NCBI RefSeq assembly: GCF_937912035.1 | Contig: NZ_CALDPF010000007.1 | Location: 62,001 to 126,000, forward strand | Direction: 5' to 3' | Length of the DNA stretch: 64,000 bases | Source of the DNA: an uncultured Bacteroides sp. | Lineage (GTDB): Bacteria > Bacteroidota > Bacteroidia > Bacteroidales > Bacteroidaceae | Shown here: positions 35,867 through 43,977 of the stretch, one piece after another | Position numbering within the stretch: the stretch's first letter is position 1 | Layout of the letters: every line of letters starts with the position of its first letter | The notes under the pieces: generated by a model | Told to the model about the DNA's origin: nothing | The model's input: only the letters and a program-made list of their open reading frames with translations | The model's database searches: none | Position numbers and translations under genes: made by a program

Positions 35867-38026
35867 TTACTCTTTCTTAAACCATTTATACAGATTATTA
35901 ATCACAGTATCATAAGCTGTCGGACCTACTGCACGTCTAGGTTCCGAGAATGATATTATTTCTTCCGGATCTCCCCATCTGTCTGGATATATCATCAAAA
36001 GACTATTGTTTGAAAAATATTTAGAAATCTGTCCAGGCAGTTGATCGAATGACGGTTGATAAGACATGGAACCTTTACGGGCAGAAACTATCACAAATAA
36101 ATGGTCGTATGCCATCTGACCTGTCAACAACAGTAAATCATCCCAATCTTCAAGCACAGAGTACATTGAGAAAGTATTTGCCCCTTCCCTATCAATAATT
36201 CTTTTCAAATATGCCAAAGTTTGTTCGGTAGCATAAAAATAGACTCTACATCCAAGAATCTTACCCATACGACACATCTGTACAACCCATTTTGAGAATC
36301 CTGCCTCGAATTCAGCCTGTTTTGGAACTGCCACGACGATGCGTCTTAAAGTATTGACAGGTACGAGGAATTTGGCAATCATAACCTGCCTGTGTGTACC
36401 CGAAAGCAGATTCTCGGTCATTGTACCGAAGAATGAATCCAGAATATTAGTCTTCCTGTGCAAACCAATTATAATGTCTGTAATATCATTTTCACGGGCT
36501 GTATGGATAATACCCTGCGCAATGTTCATATCATATCTCAACACTGTTCTGACAGATGTATCGGCTGCAGAAGCTATTATTGATGTTTTCTCCAGATTAC
36601 GCTTCGACATCATCTCCTTAGCTTCTGAAGTATTATTATCATTAATCACGCTCAGAGCCACCAATTCTTTTTTCTGTTTAGGATGTTTTATCGTAAGAGC
36701 CATATTGACAAGTCCTTCGATCGTTTCCGGATTTGCAACAGAAATCATAAAATTCTCCTTATCGTTTTTCTTCTTGTCTGTATCCGTTTCTCCGTCATGC
36801 TCTTCAGCTACTATACGTTTTGCAGCGCGTTCTGTCACTACAGAACTTATTATACAGGTAAATAAGATCATTACTACCGTACCGTTCAACACATCATCAT
36901 TAAGCAATCGTTCGCCTGAAGGAAGAATTATCTCATGACCGATCAGTACAGCAGCGAGTGTGGCAGCTGCCTGAGCATTACTCAAACCGAAAATAAGACT
37001 ACACTCACTCTTTCTCATTTTGAATGACTTCTGCGTAATCCACGCAGCCAGCCATTTACTTATAGTAGCCACAACAGTCATCACTACAGCCACCTTCAGT
37101 GCCTCACCTTCTGTGAAAAGGCAACGCACATCAATTATCATTCCTACTCCAATAAGGAAATAAGGTATGAAAAGAGCGTTACCTACGAACTCAAGGCGGT
37201 TCATCAAAGGAGATACATGAGGAACATATCTGTTGATTACAAGTCCTGCCATAAAAGCACCCAGTATACCTTCCATACCTACTAGTTCCATAAGTCCGGC
37301 ACCAAGAAAAACCATGGAAAGAACAAAAACAAACTGCATTACACTGTCATCGTATTTGCGGAAAAACCAACGGCAAAGTCTTGGCATACCTATTATAATT
37401 AATGCTCCAAGTGCCAAAACCTTGACTACAAGCAATACCCAATACAGGCTTCCAACGGTTTCCTCCTTATACATTCCCCCAATTACTGCCAGTACGGCCA
37501 GTGCCAGAAGAACTGTCACAGCAGTACCTCCGATAGTGATACTTACACTTCGTATTCTTGCAAGCCCGTAACGGCTAATTATAGGATAGGCAATGAGAGT
37601 GTGACTGGCATACATACTTGCCAAAAGCACAGATGTGACCAATGAATATCCCAAAAGCCACATACTTGTCACTATACCCAAAGCCATAGGAATGACAAAA
37701 GTCCAAAAGCCAAACACCAATCCTTTTGTCTGGTTCTTCTTAAAGTCGTCCATATCCATTTCCAGACCTGCCAGAAACATGATATAAAGCAAACCTACCT
37801 TTCCAAAAAGCTCGAAACTACTGTCGCGTTCCAATATATTGAAACCGTACTCACCTACAACTACCCCTGCCAGAATCATACCAATAATATGAGGTATCCT
37901 GAGTTTCCCCATTATGATAGGCGCAAACAGTATTATGACAAGCACTAAAAAGAAAATCCACGTGGGATCAGTTATAGGAAGGTTGATACCAAGTCCGGTT
38001 AAGCCAAGCAAATCTTTCATAAACAT
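35867..38026 (-). CDS. CPA2-type cation:proton antiporter with C-terminal USP-like domains
   Basis: 719 aa (ATG 38020, MKDLLGL, is an equally good start). Residues 1-400 contain about 12 membrane segments of the KefB/NapA family (LRIPHIIGMILAGVVVGEYG, LLYIMFLAGLEMD, YASHTLIAYPIISR, MEGILGAFMAGLVINRY). The C-terminal ~300 residues are soluble and look like two universal-stress-protein-like folds (MISVANPETIEGLVNMAL; MIAKFLVPVNTLRRIVVAVP), instead of the KTN/RCK domain of KefB. Exchanges Na+ or K+ for H+ with nucleotide-linked control as inference. -7 element TATTTTTG on the minus strand at 38056-38049. First gene of a three-gene unit. Confidence 0.87.
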   Translation of the reverse strand: MFMKDLLGLTGLGINLPITDPTWIFFLVLVIILFAPIIMGKLRIPHIIGMILAGVVVGEYGFNILERDSSFELFGKVGLLYIMFLAGLEMDMDDFKKNQTKGLVFGFWTFVIPMALGIVTSMWLLGYSLVTSVLLASMYASHTLIAYPIISRYGLARIRSVSITIGGTAVTVLLALAVLAVIGGMYKEETVGSLYWVLLVVKVLALGALIIIGMPRLCRWFFRKYDDSVMQFVFVLSMVFLGAGLMELVGMEGILGAFMAGLVINRYVPHVSPLMNRLEFVGNALFIPYFLIGVGMIIDVRCLFTEGEALKVAVVMTVVATISKWLAAWITQKSFKMRKSECSLIFGLSNAQAAATLAAVLIGHEIILPSGERLLNDDVLNGTVVMILFTCIISSVVTERAAKRIVAEEHDGETDTDKKKNDKENFMISVANPETIEGLVNMALTIKHPKQKKELVALSVINDNNTSEAKEMMSKRNLEKTSIIASAADTSVRTVLRYDMNIAQGIIHTARENDITDIIIGLHRKTNILDSFFGTMTENLLSGTHRQVMIAKFLVPVNTLRRIVVAVPKQAEFEAGFSKWVVQMCRMGKILGCRVYFYATEQTLAYLKRIIDREGANTFSMYSVLEDWDDLLLLTGQMAYDHLFVIVSARKGSMSYQPSFDQLPGQISKYFSNNSLLMIYPDRWGDPEEIISFSEPRRAVGPTAYDTVINNLYKWFKKE

Positions 38027-38154
38027 TTAATATATATACAATTTGAGACAAAAATATAAAATTTCTCCCGATTTTTCTACATGATATTCCAAAATATTCT
38101 ATTTTTGCGGACAAAATGATGTTTTTATTAACAATTTAAGTTTAAAGAAAAAAA

Positions 38155-39165
38155 ATGAAAGTAGCAATTGTCGGTGCGAGCGGAGCCGTAGGACAGGAAT
38201 TCCTGCGTGTGCTCGAAGAAAGAAATTTTCCTTTGGATGAATTAGTTTTGTTCGGTTCTTCACGTAGTGCAGGACGAAAATACACATTCCGTGGAAAAGA
38301 AATCGAAGTCAAACTTCTGCAGCACAACGATGATTTTAAAGGTGTTGACATTGCCTTTACTTCTGCGGGTGCTGGTACTTCAAAAGAATTTGCAGAAACA
38401 ATTACCAAGTACGGAGCAGTAATGATAGACAATTCAAGCGCTTTCCGTATGGACAACGATATTCCATTGGTAGTTCCTGAAGTTAATGCAGAGGATGCAT
38501 TGAACCGCCCTCGTGGTATCATTGCAAACCCTAACTGTACTACAATACAAATGGTTGTGGCACTTAAAGCCATTGAAAACCTGACACATATCAAACGTGT
38601 TCACGTATCAACATACCAGGCAGCCAGCGGTGCAGGTGCAGCAGCCATGGACGAACTTTATGAGCAGTATCGTCAGGTATTGGCCAACGAGCCTGTTAAA
38701 GTTGAAAAGTTCGCTTACCAGCTTGCCTTCAACCTAATTCCTCAGATTGACGTGTTCACTGACAACGGATATACAAAAGAAGAAATGAAAATGTATAACG
38801 AAACACGTAAGATTATGCATTCAGACGTTAAAGTAAGTGCAACATGTGTACGTGTTCCAGCTCTTCGTTCTCATTCAGAAAGTATTTGGATTGAAACAGA
38901 ACGTCCTGTATCTGTAGAAGAGGCTCGCGAAGCATTCTCAAAAGGTGAAGGACTTGTTCTTATGGATAACCCTGCCGAAAAAGAATATCCTATGCCATTA
39001 TTCCTTGCAGGCAAGGATCCTGTTTACGTAGGCCGTATCCGTAAAGACTTGGCAGACGAAAATGGACTTACATTCTGGATTGTGGGCGACCAGATTAAGA
39101 AAGGTGCAGCGCTGAACGCCGTACAGATAGCAGAATATCTCATCAAAGTAAAGAACATAGGATAA
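38155..39165 (+). CDS. asd: Aspartate-semialdehyde dehydrogenase
   Basis: 336 aa. NADP loop GASGAVGQEFL (7-17), catalytic cysteine C128 in NPNCTTIQM, IPQIDVFTDNGYTKEE, RVPALRSHSESIWIE (catalytic His). Reduces aspartyl phosphate to aspartate semialdehyde for Lys/DAP, Thr and Met synthesis, in the cytoplasm. A -7 element TATTTTTG at 38100-38107 lies 48 nt upstream. Not in an operon. Strong terminator after it. A lysine exporter follows in the same direction, perhaps by chance. Confidence 0.95.
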   Translation: MKVAIVGASGAVGQEFLRVLEERNFPLDELVLFGSSRSAGRKYTFRGKEIEVKLLQHNDDFKGVDIAFTSAGAGTSKEFAETITKYGAVMIDNSSAFRMDNDIPLVVPEVNAEDALNRPRGIIANPNCTTIQMVVALKAIENLTHIKRVHVSTYQAASGAGAAAMDELYEQYRQVLANEPVKVEKFAYQLAFNLIPQIDVFTDNGYTKEEMKMYNETRKIMHSDVKVSATCVRVPALRSHSESIWIETERPVSVEEAREAFSKGEGLVLMDNPAEKEYPMPLFLAGKDPVYVGRIRKDLADENGLTFWIVGDQIKKGAALNAVQIAEYLIKVKNIG

Positions 39166-39187
39166 TTGACCATATCACATTAATGGT

Positions 39188-39225
39188 AAAGGAGGTTTCA
39201 GCCTAATTAAACTGAAACCTCCTTT
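39188..39225 (+). terminator. Terminator after asd
   Basis: 14-bp perfect arms AAAGGAGGTTTCAG (39188-39201) and CTGAAACCTCCTTT (39212-39225), 10-nt loop, T-rich tail. Confidence 0.88.
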
Positions 39226-39269
39226 TTATCTATAGAAAACCTGATTTTACAAGCTCAAAAAAATGTACT

Positions 39270-39333
39270 GTCGTTTTAAACAAAACGACTTGTCATTTAA
39301 ACTAAAACAACATGTCATTTTTCTTAAACACAT
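39270..39333. repeat. Array of 20-nt near-palindromes, period 22 bp
   Basis: GTCGTTTTAAACAAAACGAC (39270-39289) is an inverted repeat with 8-nt arms and AAAC in the middle. GTCATTTAAACTAAAACAAC (39292-39311) and a decayed third unit (39314-39333) follow with 2-nt spacers. Same architecture and period as the array at 18049-18132, different sequence. Confidence 0.75.
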
Positions 39334-39353
39334 CAGGCCAAACATACGGACAT

Positions 39354-39416
39354 AAAAAAAGGAGTACCGCTGTACTCCAACCTTTATTAACCTTAAATCT
39401 AATACTATGAAAAACA
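39354..39416 (-). ncRNA. Candidate small RNA of about 60 nt
   Basis: On the minus strand a consensus promoter (39452-39422) is followed at the expected distance by a start near 39416, a ~38-nt unstructured stretch containing AAGGTT twice, and an intrinsic terminator: GGAGTAC/GTACTCC stem (39378-39361) with a 4-nt loop and a T7 run ending at 39354. No minus-strand gene lies upstream whose transcript the terminator could serve, so promoter and terminator together define an independent transcript. On the plus strand the same DNA could encode the peptide MKNTLQR (39407-39430), an alternative reading as a leader. Confidence 0.55.
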
Positions 39417-39421
39417 CATTG

Positions 39422-39452
39422 CAAAGGTAAGGAGAAAATTTTAATTTGCAAA
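39422..39452 (-). promoter_or_regulatory. Promoter of the candidate small RNA
   Basis: On the minus strand TTTG (39452-39449), 19 nt, TACCTTTG (39429-39422): exact Bacteroidetes consensus and spacing, with no protein gene downstream of it on that strand for over 1.3 kb. Confidence 0.6.
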
Positions 39453-39535
39453 TCAAGAATCAATAAATCAATGTTTTATAACACGATTTACAAGTCGTAT
39501 ATCTTTATTAACTAAACATCCTAGATATTCAAAGT

Positions 39536-39817
39536 ATGTTCACAGTAATTCTAATAATGTTTGCAGGTATAATTTTAGGTGTTTTCACCCGAAAATATCA
39601 GCTGAGACCTATTAACAAACTAATAACTATTCTTATATGGCTATTATTATTCATTCTTGGCATAGAAGTAGGCAGTAACCGCGAAATTATAAACGGGTTA
39701 GCGACTTTAGGCTTGGAAGCCATAGTAATTACAATATGTGCAGTATTGGGCAGCTGTGTTTGCGCATGGGCATTATGGTATATACTCTACAAAAGAAAGA
39801 AAGGAGCAAAAGCATGA
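39536..39817 (+). CDS. lysO: LysO-family lysine exporter, N-terminal part (separate ORF)
   Basis: 93 aa with three hydrophobic segments (MFTVILIMFAGIILGVF; LITILIWLLLFILGIEVG; ITICAVLGSCVCAWALWY). It corresponds to the first part of E. coli LysO (YbjE), which is one protein of about 300 aa. Here the stop codon overlaps the start of the second part by ATGA. Two-piece LysO is, as far as I recall, common in Bacteroidetes, so this is probably not a mutation. Exports lysine or toxic analogues. A near-consensus -7 (TATCTTTA, 39500-39507) lies upstream. Confidence 0.8.
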   Translation: MFTVILIMFAGIILGVFTRKYQLRPINKLITILIWLLLFILGIEVGSNREIINGLATLGLEAIVITICAVLGSCVCAWALWYILYKRKKGAKA

Positions 39818-40416
39818 AAGGCAGTCTTATTATCGTAGGTTTCTTTGTTTTGGGATGTATAGTTGGAGTGTACAATATTCTACCATTCAATATTTCTGAA
39901 ACAGACATTAGTTTCTATGCATTATGTGCATTAATGTTCTCCGTAGGACTTAGTATAGGCAACGATCCACAAACTATAAAAAACTTCCGTGCCTTAAATC
40001 CCAGATTGGTATTCCTACCTGTCATGACAATCCTCGGCACATTGGCAGGAGCTGCGGTGGCCAGCCTCATCCTGACGCACAGAACAACGGCTGAATGTAT
40101 GGCTGTAGGAAGCGGATTCGGGTATTATTCGCTATCAAGTATATTCATTACCGAATATAAGGGAGCAGAATTAGGAACAATAGCTCTGCTATCAAATATT
40201 TCCAGAGAAATCATAACTCTATTGGCTGCACCATTACTTGTAAGATGGTTCGGAAATCTGGCTCCTATTTCATCAGGAGGTGCCACGACTATGGATACTA
40301 CATTACCAATAATAACAAGATGCAGCGGACAGGAATTTGTAGTTGTTTCAATATTCCATGGTTTTGTAGTAGACTTCAGTGTTCCGTTTCTAGTTACTTT
40401 CTTCTGTTCATTATAA
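39814..40416 (+). CDS. lysO: LysO-family lysine exporter, C-terminal part
   Basis: 200 aa from ATG 39814 (MKGSLIIVGF), overlapping the preceding stop by 4 nt (ATGA). Six or so hydrophobic segments, with LCALMFSVGLSIGND, MAVGSGFGYYSLSSIFIT and LLSNISREIITLLAAPLLVR, the last two being LysO hallmarks. The frame could be opened upstream to 39736 but that would overlap the first ORF by 80 nt. The two products should assemble to one transporter in the inner membrane. Confidence 0.85.
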   Translation: MKGSLIIVGFFVLGCIVGVYNILPFNISETDISFYALCALMFSVGLSIGNDPQTIKNFRALNPRLVFLPVMTILGTLAGAAVASLILTHRTTAECMAVGSGFGYYSLSSIFITEYKGAELGTIALLSNISREIITLLAAPLLVRWFGNLAPISSGGATTMDTTLPIITRCSGQEFVVVSIFHGFVVDFSVPFLVTFFCSL

Positions 40417-40466
40417 TAAACATAGGTTAAGAATATTCACTTACAATACTGGCTCACAACAATCTT

Positions 40467-40498
40467 TTTGTTTTTAATAAAATAAAAATCTACATTTG
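40467..40498 (+). promoter_or_regulatory. Promoter for the DUF4377 lipoprotein gene
   Basis: TTTG (40467-40470), 20 nt, TACATTTG (40491-40498), exact consensus. Leader of about 23 nt. Confidence 0.65.
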
Positions 40499-40526
40499 TT
40501 TTTGTAAACCAAAATATGAAATCGAA

Positions 40527-41411
40527 ATGAAAGCTTCAGAAATATTGAAAATATTGGTGTTAGTAATCTGTACATCAATCTTTATAAGTTGCCAGAAAGA
40601 AGAAGGCAGAAAAATTACAGGTTATGAGGAATACACTATCACAGTAGCATCAAAGAAAGTGCCGGGATTATTATTTGCCTCAGGTGACAATCATATATCT
40701 GAAGTATATGCGGTAATGAAGGAACATTCCGCAAAATGGGAACAGCTTGGAAATATTCAAGGATTTGAATACGAACCAGGATATGAATATACCATGCGCA
40801 TAAGCGAGACCAGCTATCTGGATCGTAGCATGGGAGATCCGGCATGGACTGAATATGAGCTGCTGAAACTGATTTCAAAAGAAGAAAAAACATCTGATGA
40901 GGTTCCAGACAATTTTATCCCTGACTGGTTCTACACAGAATACTGTAGCAGTATTGGCACTGATTTCAGATATTATATTGATGCGGAAAATAAAGATATC
41001 ATAGAAGAAGATTTAAACTCAAACCCAATAATTACATTCGGTGGTTTGAATTGCTATATGGACAACAACTGGACAAGATGGCTTCTTGTAAACGAAAAGA
41101 AGGAAATAGATATGCTTGGTTATATAAAGAAAGTAAACAAGGAAGGCATTAATTTTCCGGAATCATATAACAACCTCAAACCTAAAGGAACAATTGTCGG
41201 GACTATGGAATGGACTTTCATTATAGGCAATGATCCTGAGAACGAAGATAATGCAATAAAATATGATGTATTCATCTGCAATCCTTCAAAGAACAAATCT
41301 GCCGGTCCTACATCCGTTCCATCTTTCTACAAAGATTTTACACATTATTATCAGGAAAAATATCCTGAAGCCGGAGTCAGGGCTGTAGCGATAAATCATA
41401 ACCTAAAATAA
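40527..41411 (+). CDS. Lipoprotein with DUF4377 domain
   Basis: 294 aa with lipoprotein signal (lipobox IFISC, Cys22). Residues 30-120 fit DUF4377 (YTITVASKKVPG, WEQLGNIQGFEYEPGYEYTM, DPAWTEYELLKLISKE), a small domain found in exported proteins and often next to META domains, of unknown function. The remaining ~170 residues are acidic and unrecognised. First of two adjacent lipoprotein genes (3-nt gap). Confidence 0.7.
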   Translation: MKASEILKILVLVICTSIFISCQKEEGRKITGYEEYTITVASKKVPGLLFASGDNHISEVYAVMKEHSAKWEQLGNIQGFEYEPGYEYTMRISETSYLDRSMGDPAWTEYELLKLISKEEKTSDEVPDNFIPDWFYTEYCSSIGTDFRYYIDAENKDIIEEDLNSNPIITFGGLNCYMDNNWTRWLLVNEKKEIDMLGYIKKVNKEGINFPESYNNLKPKGTIVGTMEWTFIIGNDPENEDNAIKYDVFICNPSKNKSAGPTSVPSFYKDFTHYYQEKYPEAGVRAVAINHNLK

Positions 41412-41414
41412 CTA

Positions 41415-41975
41415 ATGATGAAAACAATAAAACTATTCTTCCTAATCATAACAACTATAGTTGCCAGTTGTACACACCATACACAAACAATACACCGTGA
41501 AAACGGATGGTATCATTATGAAAACGACAGTCTTTCATTAGAGCCAATAGTAACTGTAAAAGAATTTAACAGCTTAAAACTGGATTCTGACATTAATGGT
41601 ACATATGTTATTTTAGGACAGATAAGCAAACACAAAACAGAAAAATGGTCTGACGAAACAGAAAAATCAGTAGGAAAACAAATCGCTTTTGTTTTAAATG
41701 ATTCCATAATCACTGCCCCTCAAGTAAACGACAGAATAGAAAGTGGTACATTTTTGATTTCATCCGTTAATGACAAGGATTTGCCTCTCTTATATAAACA
41801 ACTAGTAAAAGAAAAGTCAGATTCCATAGAAGCTTTGTTCAAAGATTGGGAAAAAGACTCGCTATATTACACATTAGACCAAAGGCAGAAAGATTCCATT
41901 ACAGTCAGTCTGGATTATATTGAAGCGAAGGACTGGCTGAACTTGACAAGAAAAGAATTCCATAACGGTAAGTAA
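41415..41975 (+). CDS. Lipoprotein with a SecD P1-head-like domain
   Basis: 186 aa; MMKTIKLFFLIITTIVASC gives a lipobox (ASC). Residues about 75-120 read TEKWSDETEKSVGKQIAFVL and ITAPQVNDRIESGTFLIS. This matches the SecD periplasmic P1-head pattern (W..T..N.GK.+A.VLDG.V.SAP.V...I.GG...I.G). No membrane domains of SecD follow. In SecD the head contacts translocating chains; what a free lipidated copy does is unknown. Co-transcribed with the DUF4377 lipoprotein (3-nt gap). Confidence 0.6.
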   Translation: MMKTIKLFFLIITTIVASCTHHTQTIHRENGWYHYENDSLSLEPIVTVKEFNSLKLDSDINGTYVILGQISKHKTEKWSDETEKSVGKQIAFVLNDSIITAPQVNDRIESGTFLISSVNDKDLPLLYKQLVKEKSDSIEALFKDWEKDSLYYTLDQRQKDSITVSLDYIEAKDWLNLTRKEFHNGK

Positions 41976-42061
41976 ACAATAAATATTATATCAAAATTAT
42001 TTATAAAAAAGGCATTGTATAAAAATTAATAACTACCTTTATATCAGGTTATAATCTAAAC

Positions 42062-42652
42062 ATGTTTCAAACAATGTCTAAATTCAACACATACATGACA
42101 GGTATCGATACCGGCTTTTACAGAAACCTGTGTATTGAAAAAGGAGAAATGCGCCAATATAAAAAGAACGAATATATACAGAAAGAAGGAGAAGTATTTC
42201 CGTATTGTGGGTTACTGGAATCTGGTGTAGTAAAATACACTTGCAGAAATGCGGCAGAGGGAAAAGATTACAATATAGGCTTCTCATTTCCTGACGAATT
42301 TGTAGCAGACTATCCTTTTTGTCTTTACGCCATGAAGACAGAAATCAGCATTCAGGCAATAACTGATTGTAAAATATTCTTTTGTCATTCTGACATTATA
42401 AACAATGAATATGATGATACCGTAAACGGGCAACGTCTGGCACGTATAGCAGCCGAGCAACTGTTCAATCAGGTATATCTTAGATACATAGACTTATACC
42501 GTTACACTCCTGAAGAAAGATATATACAACTTTTGGAGAGATATCCTGATATTATCCAACTGATACCACTAAAAGAAATAGCGTCTTATTTGAGAATAAC
42601 CCCTATCCATTTAAGCAGAATAAGACGGAAGCAAATTCTTGAGATGAAATAA
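42062..42652 (+). CDS. Crp/Fnr-family transcription regulator
   Basis: 196 aa. N-terminal cyclic-nucleotide-binding-like barrel (YIQKEGEVFPYCGLLESGVV; FSFPDEFVADYPF) and C-terminal HTH at about 165-190 (LIPLKEIASYLRITPIHLSR). No cysteines placed as in Fnr and no clear cAMP pocket residues, so the effector is unknown. This short type is common in Bacteroidetes. It stands before the lipoprotein and PagL-like genes, which it might control by position, an inference only. Confidence 0.8.
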   Translation: MFQTMSKFNTYMTGIDTGFYRNLCIEKGEMRQYKKNEYIQKEGEVFPYCGLLESGVVKYTCRNAAEGKDYNIGFSFPDEFVADYPFCLYAMKTEISIQAITDCKIFFCHSDIINNEYDDTVNGQRLARIAAEQLFNQVYLRYIDLYRYTPEERYIQLLERYPDIIQLIPLKEIASYLRITPIHLSRIRRKQILEMK

Positions 42653-42745
42653 TAAACAAATGTTTAGAAAATACGATATATGAAACTAAACAAAAGTTTT
42701 ATTTGGAACATTATATTATTTTTGTATTAACATAAACCTATAATT

Positions 42746-43939
42746 ATGAAAGTCATGAAATTTTACTCATTCATCATCGCACTATTATGTGCAGTTTCCT
42801 TTACCGCATGCGACAAGGAAGATTTTTTTTATCCTACATTTTCTTTTGATGATAACGGAGAATGTTATCTACCAGATGTAGCCAATATATCAATGGAAGA
42901 GTTTAAATCGTCTGTTGTAGGCTATGGTTGGAAACATATCATTACACATGAAATAGGCAGAGACGGCAAATGTTCAAAAAAAAATTATTATGAGGACATG
43001 ATTGGAGGAGGAGCAAGCCAATATTATTTTGAATCATCTTCATCAATCAAAGAATATGTTTATGTAGATGCTATTCCAGCTAATGGATATTTCACATATT
43101 CTTATGAATATGAACATGGAAACAGAGTCAATAAAGATGGGCATTCGATAATGCGTATCGTTTCTTTAAAAGGAGATGTTATGAAAGTTATCGAATACCT
43201 TGGTTTTCGTGATGAGGGGGTAGATATATACGGTTACTCAACTTTCAAACGTATGACAAAAGAAGAACTTGCGGAAGTGCAGAATGCTTATCCTACAGAT
43301 CTATCGAATATTAAAGATATTACTACATCTGTAAACGACGAAGTCAATATCATATCCGGTGACGAATTTGAATTTGACATTCTTTATCACAACGGTCCAT
43401 ATTCCGTAAATGCAATAAACGAGGGATCGTGCGAAATAATATCCAACGGCAACCACTTCAAAATAAAATTGCTCACAAATGGAGCTTACATATCCGTATC
43501 AGACAGGTTCAGTCATTTTGAATTCAGTATTTTCTCTACTAGTGAAAAGATGAAGCCTATAGGAACAAACATATATGATTTGAGCTATAATGAAGTTGTA
43601 TTCAACAAGACATTTGAGTTTAAAGAACCAACAGAAAACAGAACATTAAGTTATGAAAACTCAAGTATAGAAACTACTGTTCGTGAGGGATATGCAGGAA
43701 GTATTTTAAGTCAATTCAACCCTTCGTACGTACTAGTTTTCGATACTGATAAAAAAGCGAGATTTATACATTTAGAGAAAGGCAGACTTTATCTGAAAGA
43801 ACTTCTTCCCAAAGAAACTTTACTTTCACTAATAGAAAAAGGGAACGGTAGCTCGATTTCTTATAAACTCGAACTGACTACATCCAACAGAAGAGTTTTC
43901 CAGATTTTACCATTCAAGGTTACTTACAAAGAAGAATAA
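42746..43939 (+). CDS. Lipoprotein of unknown function (1)
   Basis: 397 aa; signal with lipobox FTAC (Cys22 from MKVMKF; ATG three codons later is also usable). Residues about 50-190 contain a lipocalin-size stretch (SMEEFKSSVVGYGWKHIITH, YYFESSSSIKEYVYVDAIPA, RVNKDGHSIMRIVSL) of a style I know from many Bacteroides surface or periplasmic lipoproteins without name. -7 motif TATTTTTG at 42717-42724. Next gene 38 nt downstream, same strand. No family assigned. Confidence 0.6.
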   Translation: MKVMKFYSFIIALLCAVSFTACDKEDFFYPTFSFDDNGECYLPDVANISMEEFKSSVVGYGWKHIITHEIGRDGKCSKKNYYEDMIGGGASQYYFESSSSIKEYVYVDAIPANGYFTYSYEYEHGNRVNKDGHSIMRIVSLKGDVMKVIEYLGFRDEGVDIYGYSTFKRMTKEELAEVQNAYPTDLSNIKDITTSVNDEVNIISGDEFEFDILYHNGPYSVNAINEGSCEIISNGNHFKIKLLTNGAYISVSDRFSHFEFSIFSTSEKMKPIGTNIYDLSYNEVVFNKTFEFKEPTENRTLSYENSSIETTVREGYAGSILSQFNPSYVLVFDTDKKARFIHLEKGRLYLKELLPKETLLSLIEKGNGSSISYKLELTTSNRRVFQILPFKVTYKEE

Positions 43940-43977
43940 TTTCTATATTCCTTGCACAAAGTAACACACAGACAATC

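Noticed and set aside
36339..36938. 199-codon plus-strand frame inside the antiporter gene
   Set aside because: Antisense shadow of a well-supported gene; composition follows its codons.
39247..39456. 69-codon minus-strand frame over the palindrome array and small-RNA region
   Set aside because: It would start before the minus-strand promoter and run through the terminator; sequence is repeat-derived.
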